Positions 41,501-59,694 of a DNA stretch of 64,000 nt are shown one piece after another. The stretch covers positions 1,032,310 through 1,096,309 of the forward strand of contig NZ_BNBL01000001.1 in NCBI RefSeq assembly GCF_014655595.1, given 5' to 3'. Position 1 is the first letter of the stretch; every line of letters begins with the position of its first letter. Below the pieces are notes generated by a model that saw only the letters and a program-made list of their open reading frames with translations, was not told the DNA's origin and searched no databases. The position numbers were made by a program, and so were the translations under genes. This stretch comes from Streptomyces griseocarneus (GTDB taxonomy: Bacteria > Actinomycetota > Actinomycetes > Streptomycetales > Streptomycetaceae).

Positions 41501-43886
41501 CGCCCTGCGCCCCGCCCCCGGGGTCACCGGCTGGCGCCTGGCGACCAGCGGCACCGGCACCCTCGACGACCTGGCACTGACGGAGAACCCCGCCGCCACC
41601 GCGCCGCTGGGCGAGGGCCAGGTGCGCATCGCCGTGCGCGCCGCCGGCGTCAACTTCCGCGACGCGCTCATCGCCCTCGGCATGTACCCCGGCGCCGCGA
41701 CGCTCGGCAGCGAGGCCGCCGGCGTCGTGGCCGCGACCGGGCCCGGAGTCACCGGCCTCGCGCCCGGCGACCGGGTCATGGGCATGATCCCCGACTCCTT
41801 CGGCCCGCTGGCCGTCGCCGACCACCGCATGGTGACCCCGATGCCCCGGGGCTGGACGTTCGCCGAGGCCGCGTCCGTACCGGTCGTCTTCCTCACCGCC
41901 TACTACGCCCTGGTCGACCTGGCCCGCCTGCGCCCCGGCCAGTCGCTGCTGGTGCACTCGGCCGCCGGCGGCGTCGGCATGGCCGCCACCCAGCTCGCCC
42001 GGCACCTGGGCGCCGAGGTCTACGGCACGGCGAGCCCCGGCAAGTGGGCGGCGCTGCGGGCCGGCGGACTGGACGGGAAGCACCTGGCGAACTCGCGCAC
42101 CCTCGCGTTCGAGCAGGCCTTCCTCGAGGCCACCGGCGGCCGGGGCGTGGACGTCGTGCTCAACTCGCTGGCCGGCGAGTACGTCGACGCCTCGCTGCGC
42201 CTCCTGGCCGACGGCGGGCGCTTCCTGGAGATGGGCAAGACCGACGTCCGCGACCCCGGACAGATCGCCGGAGCCCGCCCCGGCGCGTCGTACCAGGCGT
42301 TCGACACCATCGAGGCGGGGCCGGACCGCATCGGCGAGATGCTGCGCGCGCTCGTCGAGCTGTTCGAACGCGGCGTGCTGCGGCCGCTGCCCCTCACCTG
42401 CTGGGACGTCCGCCAGGCACCCGAGGCCCTGCGCCACCTCAGCCAGGCCCGGCACGTCGGCAAGCTCGTCCTCACCGTCCCGGCCGCACCCGACCCCGAG
42501 GGCACCGTGCTCGTCACCGGCGCCACCGGAGCGCTCGGCGGCACCGTGGCCCGCCACCTGGTGACCGCGCACGGCGTCCGCCACCTGCTGCTCACGAGCA
42601 GGCGCGGCCCGGCCGCCGAGGGCGCGGCCGCCCTGCGCGAGGAACTGCTCGCCCTGGGCGCCGAGGCCGTCACCGTGGCCGCCTGCGACGCCGCCGACCG
42701 CGACGCGCTCGGCGCGCTGCTGGCGGGCATCCCCACCGCGCACCCGCTGACGGCCGTGATCCACGCGGCCGGGGTGCTGGACGACGGCCTGGCCGCCTCC
42801 CTCACCCCCGAGCGGCTGGAGGCCGTGCTGCGCCCCAAGGCGGACGCCGCGCTCCATCTGCACGACCTCACGCGGGAGGCGGACCTGTCGGCCTTCGTGC
42901 TGTTCTCCTCCGTCGCCGCCACGCTCGGCAGCGCCGGCCAGGGCAACTACGCGGCGGCCAACGCCTACCTGGACGCCCTCGCCCAGCGGCGGCGCGCGGC
43001 CGGGCTGCCCGCCGTCTCCATGGCCTGGGGGCCGTGGGCCGACGGCGGCATGGCCGACGGCCTGGACGAGCGGGGGCAGAGCCGCATGGCCCGCTCCGGC
43101 CTGGTCTCCTTCCGCGCGGCGGAGGGCCTGGAACTCTTCGACGCGGCACGGCTCGGCGAGCAGGCCGTCGCCGTACCGGTGCGCTTCGCCTCCCCGGCCG
43201 CGGCCGGTCCGGACGGCGAGGCACCGGCCGTCCCCGCGGTCCTGCGCGGCCTGGTCCGTACGCCGGCGCGGCGCACGGCCGGGGCCGCCGCGGCCGCGAC
43301 GGCTTCGGGCGGGGACGCCGACGGCCTGCGCCGGCGCCTCGAGGGCCTGCCGGAGGCAGAACATAGCGGCATCCTGCTGGACGTCGTCCGCGCACACGTC
43401 GCGGCCGTCCTCGGCATCGGCGGCCCGCAGGAGGTCGAGCGGAACCGGGAGTTCAAGGCCCTCGGCTTCGACTCGCTGACCTCCGTCGAGCTCCGCAACC
43501 GCCTCAACGCCGCCACCGGGCTGCGGCTCCCCGCGACCCTGGTGTTCGACTGCCCCACGCCTCTCGCGCTCGCCGAGCGGATCCGGGCGGACCTGGCACC
43601 CACGGGGACGGACCCGGCGCTGTCGGCCCTGTCCGTGTTCGGCGAGCTCGACAGGCTGGACGCGGCCCTCGCCGCGGTCGGCGCGGACGACGAGCTCGTA
43701 CGCTCCCGCGTCCGCACCCGGCTGCAGAGCGCCCTCGCCAGGCTCAGCGAATCGCCCGCGGACCCGGCGGAGCCGGCCGGTGCGGACGGCGGGGCCGACG
43801 GCGGGGCCGCGTCCGACGAGCGCCTCCAGACGGCCACGATCGACGACATCTTCGACCTCATCGACCAGGAACTCGACGGTGCCTGA
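32586..43886 (+). CDS. Modular type I polyketide synthase, two modules (g: KS-AT-KR-ACP; h: KS-AT-DH-ER-KR-ACP)
   Basis: About 3766 residues. Tandem ATGs lie at 32583 and 32586; GGAG at 32576-32579 is 3 bp from the first and 6 bp from the second, so the second is preferred. The N-terminal docking peptide ([20 protein letters not shown]) differs from those of the other PKS proteins. Module g: KS 35-460, AT 586-900 (HAFH, malonyl), KR 1213-1405 (GVWGAGGQ, A-type), ACP Ser about 1538. Module h: KS 1602-2030, AT 2139-2455 (HAFH, malonyl), DH 2499-2790 ([15 protein letters not shown]), ER 2989-3300 ([19 protein letters not shown] loop [15 protein letters not shown]), KR 3306-3500 (LDD, B-type), ACP Ser about 3630. 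This is the only fully reducing module in the window and should leave one saturated CH2-CH2 unit between the hydroxylated stretches. The C-terminal docking tail ends [16 protein letters not shown], the common class again. Confidence 0.97.
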   Translation: MTTSNEKIVQALRASLQETERLRRQNRELVAESREPIAIVAMSCRFPGGVTSPEELWRLVEEGGDAVSGFPADRGWDLEALYDPDPDNAGTCYVREGGFLEGVGDFDAAFFGISPREALMMDPQQRLLLETAWEAFERAGIDPASVRGSRTGVFAGTNGQDYARLSTSPEDFDGYLGTGNAAAVVSGRLSYTFGLEGPAVTVDTACSSSLVALHLAAQSLRKGECSLALVSGVTVMSTPGAFMEFSRQRGLAADGRCKPFAAAADGTGWAEGVGMLLVERLSDAERNGHRVLAVLRGSAVNQDGASNGLTAPSGPAQQRVIRQALADAGLAASDVDAVEAHGTGTALGDPIEAQALLATYGRERPDGRPLLLGALKSNIGHTQAAAGVAGVIKTVLAMRHGILPGTLHLDEPTPHVDWSAGGVRLLTGTTAWPHTEPGRPRRAGVSAFGVSGTNAHVILEQAPEPSVTTEPSEATGPSGATATSALEAGETKDTAARPLPWIVSAKDEDALREQAQRLLAFAQEHPELAPGAIGHSLLTTRAALPYRAAAVGAGRDELLAGLTALARGENAANAVRGVSARRSKVAFLFSGQGSQRVGMGRELYAAFPVFADAFDAVCAHLDGELERPLRDVVFGEDADLLNQTGFTQPALFAVEVALFRLVESLGVRPDFVAGHSIGELAAAHVAGVLSLADAAALVAARGRLMQALPADGVMVAVQASEDEVLPLLAGYEDQVGIAAINGPQAVVLSGAEAAVTEIVARLAAQGRKTKALAVSHAFHSPLMDPMLADFRAVAEGVTFSAPTIPVVSALTGTPVPADELRDPEYWTRHVRRPVRFADAVRSLAAEGATAFLEIGPGGALTALAQDVLDDESAVAVPALRTTDRRPENAAVVTALARLHVHGIPVDWTALFAGRHDTGLVDLPTYAFQRRRYWLESTAFAPDAASAADPAEAGFWEAVEREDLAAFADRIDVRDDAPLSSVLPALSSWRRRNREQSTVDGWRYRVAWKPATGLESPALSGTWLAVTPASHADDPWAGAVVQALRDHGADVRPLVVEAGCDRETLAGRLPADVTGVVSLLALDERPHARHAAMTEGLAATLALIQALGDAGLDAPLWSVTRGAVSIGSSDPLRGTRQAQVWALGRTAALEHPARWGGSVDLPDELDARAARRLAAVLAGGGEDQLAVRGSGVFVRRLVRAPQGAVTAKAAWQPHGTVLITGGTGALGGHVARWLAGAGTGRPHLLLTSRRGPAADGAGRLKAELEELGARVTIEACDMADRDAVARLLAGVPEDEPLTAVFHAAGVGTPAMLADTTPAQFADVLAAKTSGAAHLDELLGDRPLDAFVMFSSISGVWGAGGQAAYAVSNASLDALAERRRARGLAGTAVAWGPWADGGMVEDGDAEDRLRRRGLPALAPRAAITALRGVLDRDETAVTVADVDWGRFAPSFTLLRPSPLLGDLPEVRAALAAADTDGNGWTVATDDQVPAFVRRVTAMNDSERRRALLDLVRTEAAAVLGHAGTEAVASDRAFRELGFDSLTAVELRNRLTKATGVRLPATLVFDHPSPALLAAHLATELGTGAAASAPAAATPPTGAAAGSDDEPVAIVAMSCRYPGDVRTPEDLWRLVADGRDAVSGFPTDRGWDLDALYDPDPDRPGSTYAKDGGFLYDVGDFDPAFFGISPREALAMDPQQRLLLEIAWEAFERAGIDPASMRGSSTGVFIGSGYQDYAARLLSVPQDLEGYIGTGSSGSVVSGRIAYSFGLEGPTLTVDTACSSSLVALHLAAQSLRRGECSMALAGGVTVMSSPNAFIEFSRQRGLAPDGRCKPFAAAADGTGWGEGAGMLLVERLSDAVRNGHKVLAVMRSSAVNQDGASNGLTAPNGPAQQRVIRQALASAGLSAADVDVVEAHGTGTTLGDPIEAQAVLATYGQERPEGRPLWLGSLKSNVGHTQAAAGVGGIIKMVQAMRHGVLPKTLHVDEPSPHVDWSAGEVRLLTEPVEWTTDTEARPRRAGISSFGVSGTNAHVIIEQAPHTPDEPQLPAADPATSRPVPWLLSGSGAEALREQAERLLAHVTARPELGFADVALSLATTRAALEHRAAMVVTDRAAALDGLRALAAGETTGPEVRGVAAVDGKLAFLFSGQGSQRVGMGRELYAAFPVFADAFDEVCAHMDTHLDRPLRDVVFGEDADLLNQTGFTQPALFAVEVALFRLVESWGVRPDYLAGHSIGELAAAHVAGVLSLADAAALVAARGRLMQALPAGGVMVAVQASEDEVLPLLAGYEDRAGIAAVNGPQAVVLSGAESAVTEIAARLAAQGRKTKALAVSHAFHSPLMDPMLADFRKVAESVSPTAPDLPVVSTLTGRPVTAEELCDPEYWVRHVRHAVRFADAVGALAADGVTAFLEIGPGGVLTALADAVLDGRADAVVAALRTDRPEEAALTTALAGLHVHGVSVDWAAHFAGRDDARVVDLPTYAFQRRRYWLDTGPAAGDLTSAGLRSAEHPLLGAAVALADGEGAVLTGRLSVAAQPWLAEHAVMGSVLLPGTALVDLALRAADEAGCDHLEELTLRAPLALPAEGALQLQVTVGAADDAGRRTVQVYSRPDGTDPDTPWVSHATGVLTPAPVPDTAQPDLSQWPPAGTTPVPTEGYYERLAELGFGYGPVFQGLRGLWRADNDSDFKDEVYAEVALPDGTDVAGFGVHPALLDSALHAVGLGGLLPDTGQGRVPFSWSGVRLYATGATSLRVRLRPAGGDAVSLLVADATGRPVASVDSLVLRPVTADQLGAGAGRPVEHQDALYRLAWPAVPLPESAPRSVCALLGAAEPALAEGLESHPGLASLATTAADTVLVRSDIPGGDTAEDVHAATRYVLGLVGEWLREDRFARSRLVLLTRGAVAPLPGETVTDPAQAAVWGLVRSAQTENPDRFVLLDVDDDPASARALTAALAAGEPQLALRHGTAYAPRLARRTAGDALRPAPGVTGWRLATSGTGTLDDLALTENPAATAPLGEGQVRIAVRAAGVNFRDALIALGMYPGAATLGSEAAGVVAATGPGVTGLAPGDRVMGMIPDSFGPLAVADHRMVTPMPRGWTFAEAASVPVVFLTAYYALVDLARLRPGQSLLVHSAAGGVGMAATQLARHLGAEVYGTASPGKWAALRAGGLDGKHLANSRTLAFEQAFLEATGGRGVDVVLNSLAGEYVDASLRLLADGGRFLEMGKTDVRDPGQIAGARPGASYQAFDTIEAGPDRIGEMLRALVELFERGVLRPLPLTCWDVRQAPEALRHLSQARHVGKLVLTVPAAPDPEGTVLVTGATGALGGTVARHLVTAHGVRHLLLTSRRGPAAEGAAALREELLALGAEAVTVAACDAADRDALGALLAGIPTAHPLTAVIHAAGVLDDGLAASLTPERLEAVLRPKADAALHLHDLTREADLSAFVLFSSVAATLGSAGQGNYAAANAYLDALAQRRRAAGLPAVSMAWGPWADGGMADGLDERGQSRMARSGLVSFRAAEGLELFDAARLGEQAVAVPVRFASPAAAGPDGEAPAVPAVLRGLVRTPARRTAGAAAAATASGGDADGLRRRLEGLPEAEHSGILLDVVRAHVAAVLGIGGPQEVERNREFKALGFDSLTSVELRNRLNAATGLRLPATLVFDCPTPLALAERIRADLAPTGTDPALSALSVFGELDRLDAALAAVGADDELVRSRVRTRLQSALARLSESPADPAEPAGADGGADGGAASDERLQTATIDDIFDLIDQELDGA

Positions 43887-43962
43887 CCGCCCCGACGGCG
43901 CGGCCCCGCCGCGCACCGGAACACGCACGACTTCACGAACTCCTATGGCGGGTGAACGAGAC

Positions 43963-53958
<9,996 letters not shown>

Positions 53959-53971
53959 GGAAGGTCGGGAC

Positions 53972-54022
53972 ATGCAGCCTTTTGCCGAGATGACCGTGTT
54001 GGAAGGAACGACCCCACTGTGA
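53972..54022 (+). CDS. Candidate 16-residue leader peptide overlapping the thioesterase start
   Basis: A short frame MQPFAEMTVLEGTTPL begins at an ATG preceded by GAGGAAGG, the best ribosome site between the last PKS gene and the thioesterase gene. Its stop TGA (54020-54022) overlaps the thioesterase GTG (54019-54021). That layout would allow translational coupling. It could equally be chance, since the thioesterase has its own GGAAGGA at 54001-54007. No homology can be judged at this length. Confidence 0.3.
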   Translation: MQPFAEMTVLEGTTPL

Positions 54023-54780
54023 TCGACAACCTCTCCGGTGACGACAACGGCCTGTGGATCCGCCGGTTCCACCCGCGCCCGGACAGCGAGGTGCGGCTGG
54101 TGTGCCTGCCGCACGCCGGCGGCGCCGCGAGCTACTTCTTCCCCCTGTCCAAGGCGATGCCGTCGTTCGCCGAGGTGCTGTGCGTCCAGTACCCCGGCCG
54201 CCAGGACCGGCGCAGCGAACCGCTCATCGACAACATCCCCGACCTCGCCGACCGGGTGTACGCCGCGCTGCTGCCCTGGGCGGACCGCCCGCTGGCGTTC
54301 CTGGGCCACAGCATGGGCGCCTCCCTCGCCTTCGAGGTGGCCCGGCGCTTCGAGAGGGAGAAGGACATCGTCGCGGCCGCCCTCTTCGCCTCCGCCCGCC
54401 GGGCGCCCTCCACGCACCGCAGCGAGACCGTGCACCTGCTCGACGACCGGGGCATCGTCGCCGAGGTCGACCGCCTCAGCGGCACCGACTCCGGGCTGCT
54501 CAAGGACGAGGAGGTGCTGCGGATGGTCCTGCCCGCCATCCGCTCCGACTACCGGGCGGCCGAGACCTACGTCTACGAGCCGGGGGAGCCGCTGCGCTGC
54601 CCGGTCGTGGCCATGACCGGCGACGCCGACCCCAAGGTGACCCTGGACGAGGTCGCCGCCTGGGAGCGCCACACCGAGGGCCCGTTCGAGCTCAAGGTCT
54701 ACCCCGGCGGTCACTTCTACCTCGCCGACCACCAGCAGGCGGTGACCGAGGAGATAGCCGGCCGGCTGCGGCAGGCATGA
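54019..54780 (+). CDS. Type II (discrete) thioesterase, PKS editing enzyme
   Basis: 253 residues, alpha/beta hydrolase fold, the usual length for external thioesterases of PKS and NRPS clusters. Visible motifs: LPHAGGAASYFFPLS near the N-terminus, QYPGRQDRR, the nucleophile motif GHSMGA (about residue 95), an acidic residue in TGDADP, and the C-terminal His in GGHFYLADH. Enzymes of this family hydrolyse aberrant or decarboxylated acyl groups stuck on carrier proteins and so keep modules running. The GTG start follows GGAAGGA by 11 bp, 60 bp after the last PKS gene on the same strand, so it is very likely in the same transcript. It is the last gene of the apparent operon, and a strong hairpin follows its stop. 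Confidence 0.95.
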   Translation: MIDNLSGDDNGLWIRRFHPRPDSEVRLVCLPHAGGAASYFFPLSKAMPSFAEVLCVQYPGRQDRRSEPLIDNIPDLADRVYAALLPWADRPLAFLGHSMGASLAFEVARRFEREKDIVAAALFASARRAPSTHRSETVHLLDDRGIVAEVDRLSGTDSGLLKDEEVLRMVLPAIRSDYRAAETYVYEPGEPLRCPVVAMTGDADPKVTLDEVAAWERHTEGPFELKVYPGGHFYLADHQQAVTEEIAGRLRQA

Positions 54781-54783
54781 CGA

Positions 54784-54826
54784 AGCGCGTCTTCCCGCCC
54801 GGTGACGCCGGGCGGGAAGACGCGCT
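54784..54826. terminator. Perfect 19-bp hairpin, probable bidirectional terminator
   Basis: The left arm AGCGCGTCTTCCCGCCCGG (54784-54802) is matched exactly by its reverse complement at 54808-54826, with a 5-nt loop TGACG. It fills most of the 60-bp gap between two convergent genes, the thioesterase (stop 54780) and the PIG-L protein (stop 54841). No clear T tract is present, as is usual in streptomycetes. Confidence 0.85.
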
Positions 54827-54840
54827 CCCCCGGGTCGTGC

Positions 54841-57003
54841 CTACGACTCCTGCACGTCGCTCTGGACCTTGCCCTCGTGCGAGACCCAGTCCCCGAAGGC
54901 CGACGCGCCCGCACCCTTGCCCCGGGTGCTGCTCAGCCGGCCGTCCATGCCGAGCACCACCGCGACGTTGCGGCCGCGGGCGTCCTGGACGAGGGCGGCG
55001 GTGCCGCGGTGCGGCACGCCCTGCTCCAGCCAGGGGCCCGGACGCCCGGAGCCGGCGGACATCCGTACGCGCCCCTTGGCGTCGCGGGCGGCGAGCACGG
55101 TGTCGTTGCCGGCCTGGGCCAGCGCCACCCGCCCGTAGCCGCCGATCGGCTCGCACTGCGACGTCACCCGCCAGCCGCCGTTGTCCTGCCGGTCGGCGAT
55201 CAGCACCCGGGAGGTGGCCGGCTGGCGCACGGCCAGGCGCAGGCCGCCGCCCGAGAGCGCGGCGAGCGACAGCGGGCCGGTGGCGGCCGGCAGCCGGGTC
55301 GGCTCGGCCATGTTCAGCGGGCCGCCGGAGTCGTCGGACATCCAGTGGTGGACGGTCTTGACGTCGGCCGCCACGACATGGAGACGGCCCTTGGCGTCGA
55401 GCACCGCGTCCAGGCCGTCCTCGGTCTTCACCGGCTGCCCCGACGTGGGCAGTTGCTCCCACTCCGACCAGTCCTTGCCGCCCGCGCCGGTGCAGAGGCT
55501 GACGCCGCCCGCCCAGTTCTTGACGAGGACGTGGACCGTGCCGTCCTTGTCGGCGACCGCGACGGGGTAGCCGACCTCGATGGAGCGCTGGGGGTCCTCC
55601 TCGGGCGAGCGCAGCGACTCCCACGGGCCGAACGCCGGGGCGCCGCCGGGGGTCTTCCCGGTCTGCCGGGTGGTGACGATCTCGCGCCGGTGCGCCTGGT
55701 CGGCGGTGGGCAGCACGGTCCGTACGGAGAACAGCTGCAGCGTGCCGTCGGCGTGCCGCAGCGCCTGCACCTGGCCCTCCAGCATGCCGCCGTCCACGGG
55801 GACGGGCTTGGACCAGATGCCGCCGCCGGCCCTGGTCTCGGTCCAGCACTGCACCTGGCCGTCGAGGAGCCCGAAGGCCGCGAGCCGGCCGTCGGGCAGC
55901 GGCTGCACCCAGCGCTGGGTGCCGGTGGCGCGGTGGCGGAGGTTGTCGGACCAGCGGGTGTCCTTCGAGCGGTTGCCGACCTTGCGGTCGCCGCAGCCGG
56001 CGGGGTCGCCGCAGTCCTTGCCGTCGGCCCAGCCGTAGATGTCCAGGATCTTTATCTTGTGGCGCGTGGTGGCCTTGTCCAGGCTGTTGGGGAGCGTGGC
56101 GACCTCGTAGCCGACGTAGCTGTCGACGGCGGTGGGCCGGGAGTGCTTGCGCCCCCAGTACTGGGCCAGGGCGGCCTGCGCGAAGTAGGCGGAGGTCGTG
56201 TGGTCCTGGTGGTCGTACTTGGCTATGCCCTGCAGGACGGGCGGGACGTTGGGGTAGTGCGGTTCCTTGGGCAGGTGCGTGGGGTTGGGGTCGAGCGTGC
56301 GCACGACCGTCGGCTGGTAGCGCTCCAGCACGGCGGTCAGCGAGTCGATCACCTGCTGGCGGTTGTACTGGTAGGTGCGCCGGACCGGGCTCGCGGCGGG
56401 CACGAGCGTGGTGAGCCGGGGCGTGGCGCCGAGCCACAGGCCGCGCAGGCTCTCCTGGCGGGGGGCCTTGATGAAGCGGGCCTCTATCAGCTCCATGAAG
56501 ATCAGCTGGACCTGGGGGGCGGCCTTGAGGGTCTGCAGTTCGACCTCGAAGCCGGGCAGGAGCGTCAGCGACTCCACGGTCCACGGGCTGAGCCAGTCAC
56601 CGGTGGCCATCTGGGCGGTCGCCTCGCGCAGGCCGTTCATCCGGGCGCGGACGAACTCCGGGCGCTTCTCGGGCAGTTTGGCGTAGCCGGGGCTGCGGGC
56701 GAGCGCGTTGCGGCCGTCGGACTCGCCGCCGGTCATGCAGACGGTGACGGTCGGGGCGCCGCTGCGTATGGACTGCTCGAGCTCGGGGTTCATGAAGTAC
56801 AGCGAGTCGTCGGCGTGCGCCATGATGTGCACGAACGACTCGTTGGTCGCGGCCTTCGCGGGCCGCGCGGGGAAGTCCCCCGGCTTGCGGCTCTTGCCGG
56901 AGCCGGGAGCCAGCCACTGCCAGGCGCCCACCGCGCCCGTTCCGACGACCAGGCCTCCGCCCGCGACCTGGAGGACGCGCCGACGCGGTATTCGCCCTGG
57001 CAC
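54841..57003 (-). CDS. Tat-exported PIG-L family deacetylase with C-terminal propeller-like domain
   Basis: 720 residues. GTG start at 57003 with GAAGGAG 8 bp upstream. The N-terminus has a twin-arginine signal (PRRRVLQVAGGGLVVGTGAVG). Residues about 55-330 look like a PIG-L/LmbE zinc-dependent N-acyl deacetylase: HIMAHADDSLYFMNPELE stands in place of the usual AHPDDE and still supplies His and Asp ligands, TGGESDGRN follows, and HQDHTT supplies the second metal-binding His. The remaining half (about 340-720) consists of repeated short beta-type segments (for example VHVLVKNWAGGVSLCTGAGG, WSEWEQLP) like the propeller or lectin-like tails of other extracellular streptomycete enzymes. Predicted role: extracellular deacetylation of an amino-sugar or related glycan, with the tail binding a surface or polysaccharide. 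The substrate is not known. It is convergent with the PKS operon and probably unrelated to it. Confidence 0.85.
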   Translation of the reverse strand: MPGRIPRRRVLQVAGGGLVVGTGAVGAWQWLAPGSGKSRKPGDFPARPAKAATNESFVHIMAHADDSLYFMNPELEQSIRSGAPTVTVCMTGGESDGRNALARSPGYAKLPEKRPEFVRARMNGLREATAQMATGDWLSPWTVESLTLLPGFEVELQTLKAAPQVQLIFMELIEARFIKAPRQESLRGLWLGATPRLTTLVPAASPVRRTYQYNRQQVIDSLTAVLERYQPTVVRTLDPNPTHLPKEPHYPNVPPVLQGIAKYDHQDHTTSAYFAQAALAQYWGRKHSRPTAVDSYVGYEVATLPNSLDKATTRHKIKILDIYGWADGKDCGDPAGCGDRKVGNRSKDTRWSDNLRHRATGTQRWVQPLPDGRLAAFGLLDGQVQCWTETRAGGGIWSKPVPVDGGMLEGQVQALRHADGTLQLFSVRTVLPTADQAHRREIVTTRQTGKTPGGAPAFGPWESLRSPEEDPQRSIEVGYPVAVADKDGTVHVLVKNWAGGVSLCTGAGGKDWSEWEQLPTSGQPVKTEDGLDAVLDAKGRLHVVAADVKTVHHWMSDDSGGPLNMAEPTRLPAATGPLSLAALSGGGLRLAVRQPATSRVLIADRQDNGGWRVTSQCEPIGGYGRVALAQAGNDTVLAARDAKGRVRMSAGSGRPGPWLEQGVPHRGTAALVQDARGRNVAVVLGMDGRLSSTRGKGAGASAFGDWVSHEGKVQSDVQES

Positions 57004-57057
57004 AGGGGTGTCTCCTTCTTCTCCTGCGCCAAGTGAGCGCGGCCGTGAACGGAAAGA

Positions 57058-57079
57058 GGGCGATTAGCACTAATCGCCC
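57058..57079. promoter_or_regulatory. Perfect 22-bp palindrome upstream of the PIG-L gene
   Basis: Arms GGGCGATTAG and CTAATCGCCC flank the dinucleotide CA, 54 bp upstream of the PIG-L GTG. A second, looser inverted pair (GATCAT 57083-57088, ATGATC 57101-57106) lies beside it. The 10-bp arms with a short centre look like an operator for a dimeric repressor. No -10/-35 pair could be assigned with confidence. The rest of the 264-bp gap 57004-57267 shows no gene. Confidence 0.5.
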
Positions 57080-57267
57080 GCTGATCATGAGTTCGATCCT
57101 ATGATCCGCACACCCCTGTTTCCCTGCTGTTGTGTAACAGCCATGCCACGGCGAGGCATAGATTCTGAGGCGATTGGGCAACGTGGGGCGGAGCTGTTTC
57201 CGCCGCTACGATCCGTCTCCGGACGGCTCCACAGTGTGCTTCCCGCCGGCGGCCCCCGGCACTCCGG

Positions 57268-57834
57268 TCAGACCGGTCCGCGGTCGTTGAGGATCTTGTG
57301 GTAGAGGAAGTGGTCCCGCCACGCCCCGTCGATGTGCAGGTAGTTCCGCGCGGTGCCGATCCGCTCGAAGCCGCACTTGGCCAGCACCCGCTGGGAGGCG
57401 GTGTTGGCCACGACCGTCCCCGCCTCGATCCGGTGCAGCCCCAGCCGCTCGTCGGCGTCCCGGCACGCCGCCGTCACCGCGGCGGTGGCCAGGCCCCGGC
57501 CCGTGTGCTCCGCCGCGACCCAGTACCCGAGATTGGTGCTGCGCCACGCCCCGTGGACGATGTTGGCGAGGTTCACCAGCCCCACGATCTCGCCCCGCCC
57601 CCCGTCCCCGGCCAGCACCCAGGGCATCACGCGCCCCGCCGCGCGCAGCGCGATCAGGTCCTCCAGCCGGGCGGCCTGGCCCTCGGTCGTGAAGAACGCC
57701 TCGCTCCGGCTCGGCTCCCAGGGCCGCAGGTGGTCCCGGTTGCGGGAGTACGCCCGCGCGAAGCCCGCCGCGTCGTCGAGGGTCACCGGGCGCAGCACGA
57801 TGTCCGAAGTGAGGGCATGGAAGTCAGCGATCAT
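57268..57834 (-). CDS. GNAT family N-acetyltransferase (RimJ/RimL-like)
   Basis: 188 residues from ATG 57834 (MIADFHALTSDIVLRPVTLDD). The frame stays open upstream, but that part lacks coding character and this start gives the normal family length. The acetyl-CoA binding motif A is clear (LGYWVAAEHTGRGLATAAV), followed by LHRIEAGTVVANTASQRVLAKCGFERIG and a C-terminal YLHIDGAWRDHFLYHKI, all typical of the RimJ/RimL/SpeG-like group that acetylates ribosomal protein N-termini, polyamines or small amines. The ribosome site is weak. It sits alone between the PIG-L gene and a divergent secreted protein; the substrate cannot be predicted. Confidence 0.9.
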   Translation of the reverse strand: MIADFHALTSDIVLRPVTLDDAAGFARAYSRNRDHLRPWEPSRSEAFFTTEGQAARLEDLIALRAAGRVMPWVLAGDGGRGEIVGLVNLANIVHGAWRSTNLGYWVAAEHTGRGLATAAVTAACRDADERLGLHRIEAGTVVANTASQRVLAKCGFERIGTARNYLHIDGAWRDHFLYHKILNDRGPV

Positions 57835-58238
57835 CCGCCTACGGTAAGGCGCGGGGGCGCCGCCGCCGTCCCGCGGGCCGCCGGGGGTGGTGTTTCGGCC
57901 ACATCGACGTATCCGGCGCCCGCCCGTCCGGATCCGGCCGGTTGACGTGCACGCGACCGTGTGAGCTGTGCCGGAGGGGCGGCCGCCGCGGACGGCGGCG
58001 CGCCCCGCACCGGCTCGCGGAATTGTTCGAGCGGCGGCCCGGAATCCATTGCCGACCAGGTGCGATCGATGTATCCGGCAGCTGGCTCGTTCGCCCCTCA
58101 TGGGCCTCGACGCGATAAGTGAGCCCCCTTTAGCGTGCTGATGCCGCACGAACGGCAGTTGACCGCCGTCGCGTATGCCGCCACCTGTGCGGCCATGGAG
58201 TTCAGCACGCGCAACACGTCGCACCTCTAGGGGGAAAC
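57835..58238. other. 404-bp divergent intergenic region
   Basis: Separates the GNAT gene (-) from the secreted protein gene (+) and must hold promoters for both. No convincing gene or consensus promoter was found. It contains most of a spaced direct repeat: ATCGACGTATCCGGC at 57903-57917 and ATCGATGTATCCGGC at 58065-58079, 14 of 15 bases alike. The second copy is 159 bp before the secreted-protein start. Confidence 0.5.
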
Positions 58239-58955
58239 ATGCTGACGTCACACAAGCGCCGAGGAGTCTTCGTCGCCACACTGGCAGCAACAGCCGGACT
58301 GCTCACGGCAGTACCGGCGGCCGCATCGCCGGGCGACGGTCCGTCCGCCCGGGACTCGCGGGGGGACGTGGAATTCTCCGTCTTCGACACCGGCACGAAA
58401 ATTCCCAGGGACGCCTCGTTCAAGCTGGCCGACCTCAGCGGCCGCTACGGCGTGGCGAAGTCCGCCGTCGAGGAGTTAGGCGCCGGAAGGACGCCGCGTC
58501 AGGAGGCATCGGAACAGCGGACCCTCGCCGGGCCCGACGACATCGTGGGCGAGTGGAAGGAACGCGACGGCTGGAACACCGTCATGCGCCGCGGGTATTA
58601 CGACCCGGCGCTGGACAGGGGATTCGGGCTGACGAAGGTCGACCAGAAACACAATCTCAGCCTCGCCGCCGTCAAGGCGACCACGAAGTACCCTCGTCCC
58701 GGAGCCTCCGGAAAGGAGCCGCTCAACGGTTCCTCGACCACGTACAACTACCGGACCGAAGTCCTGCACATCAAGTGCAGCGGCTGGTGGATCTTCCGCA
58801 CCTGCCGGGTGGTCGACGTCAAGACCATCCGCGCGGGAGTCGATTTCCGGGTACCGCCCGGTGGTGACGGAAAGTCCAAGGGCGTCATCACCGCCTTCTG
58901 CGAGGGCGTGCCCGGACGGTGCCCCGACTGGGTGAGGAATTCCATCAACATCTGA
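58239..58955 (+). CDS. Secreted protein of unknown function, contains a TTA codon
   Basis: 238 residues. The ATG follows GGGGGAA. A Sec signal peptide is clear: positive start (MLTSHKRRG), hydrophobic core, and a likely cleavage site in VPAAASPG near residue 30. The mature part is hydrophilic and has four cysteines in two pairs near the C-terminus (KCSGWWIFRTC, FCEGVPGRC), suggesting disulfides. I do not recognise the family. Codon 80 (58476-58478) is TTA, the leucine codon read by the developmentally controlled bldA tRNA in Streptomyces, so translation may be limited to late growth. A strong hairpin follows 26 bp after the stop. Confidence 0.85.
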   Translation: MLTSHKRRGVFVATLAATAGLLTAVPAAASPGDGPSARDSRGDVEFSVFDTGTKIPRDASFKLADLSGRYGVAKSAVEELGAGRTPRQEASEQRTLAGPDDIVGEWKERDGWNTVMRRGYYDPALDRGFGLTKVDQKHNLSLAAVKATTKYPRPGASGKEPLNGSSTTYNYRTEVLHIKCSGWWIFRTCRVVDVKTIRAGVDFRVPPGGDGKSKGVITAFCEGVPGRCPDWVRNSINI

Positions 58956-58981
58956 AGACGCCCGGCGGCCACGGCCGCCAC

Positions 58982-59023
58982 CGGCGTGCCGCCCGTCCCC
59001 GCCCGGGGGCGGGCGGCACGCCG
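58982..59023 (+). terminator. 19-bp GC-rich hairpin, probable terminator of the secreted-protein gene
   Basis: The left arm from 58982 (CGGCGTGCCGCCCG, then TCCCC) pairs with 59005-59023 around a 4-nt loop GCCC; one pair is G-T. It starts 26 bp after one gene stops and ends 22 bp before the next gene's ATG, leaving that gene's GAAAGG ribosome site free at 59032-59037. It could be a terminator or a partial attenuator for the two genes downstream. Confidence 0.7.
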
Positions 59024-59045
59024 CCCTTCGCGAAAGGTACGCAGG

Positions 59046-59666
59046 ATGAGCCCTCAGCCACGCCGGCCCGCCCCCGGACTGCCGGCCGCGGAGTGGTGGG
59101 CGCCGCTGCTCGTCGACCTGGCCGCGCTCCAGCGCGCCGGCACCCGGCACGGCCTGTGCGCCCGGGCCGTCGACCTCTCCTCGGGCGAGTGCGCGGCGGT
59201 GACCGTCCACTGGCCCGGCAGGCCCGCCGTGACCTTCCTGCCCGATCCGGTGGCGGGCCGCGAGGCCCTGCGGCTCCTGATCTCCGGCGCGGGCCCCGTG
59301 GACGCCGTGCCCGCGGAGCACGACACCGAATTCTGGGCCCCGGACACCCCGTTGCTGAGCCACGCGTGGCTGCTGGACGAACTCGGGCGCAGAAGTGACG
59401 CGTGGTACGCGTATCTTCCGGAGCCCGTGGAACTGCTGCGGGTCGACACCGACGGGCACACCGTCGCGGATGTCGCGGTGGCGCGGATTTCCCGCGAAGA
59501 CGTGGTGAAGGTCCGTGTTCCCCTGCCCGGACTGGGAAGCGACGGGACGGACGCCGGACTCTCCTATACGGTCGTCGAGAACGCCCTGCGCGCCGACACC
59601 GCCACCCTGCCCCGGGCAGAGCCCGTGTGCGGCCGGCCCGCCTTCGTATCGGCCCTGCCCGCATAG
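59046..59666 (+). CDS. Protein of unknown function, co-oriented with the racemase-family gene
   Basis: 206 residues from ATG 59046, chosen because GAAAGG lies 8 bp upstream; the frame is open further back but crosses the hairpin. No signal peptide, membrane segment or familiar catalytic motif is seen. The protein is soluble and acidic, with a Trp-rich start (AAEWWAPLLVDLAALQRAG) and a middle part (EFWAPDTPLLSHAWLLDELG). The stop is 28 bp before the GTG of the racemase-family gene, so the two are probably co-transcribed and may act together. It lies close to the upstream hairpin with no obvious promoter of its own. Confidence 0.8.
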   Translation: MSPQPRRPAPGLPAAEWWAPLLVDLAALQRAGTRHGLCARAVDLSSGECAAVTVHWPGRPAVTFLPDPVAGREALRLLISGAGPVDAVPAEHDTEFWAPDTPLLSHAWLLDELGRRSDAWYAYLPEPVELLRVDTDGHTVADVAVARISREDVVKVRVPLPGLGSDGTDAGLSYTVVENALRADTATLPRAEPVCGRPAFVSALPA

Positions 59667-59694
59667 GGCACCGGCGTAAGTCACGGGAGCCCCT

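Noticed and set aside
43780..43962. N-terminal extension of the terminal PKS protein
   Set aside because: It overlaps the preceding gene and has no domain character; ATG 43963 has a GGGTGA site and starts with the standard docking helix.
54802..57036. 744-residue frame on the + strand opposite the PIG-L gene
   Set aside because: Shadow frame; the minus strand shows a Tat signal, PIG-L motifs and a good ribosome site.
57835..58238. Small minus-strand frame (57831-58049) between the GNAT and secreted genes
   Set aside because: Pro/Ala/Arg-rich composition typical of noncoding GC-rich DNA and no ribosome site.
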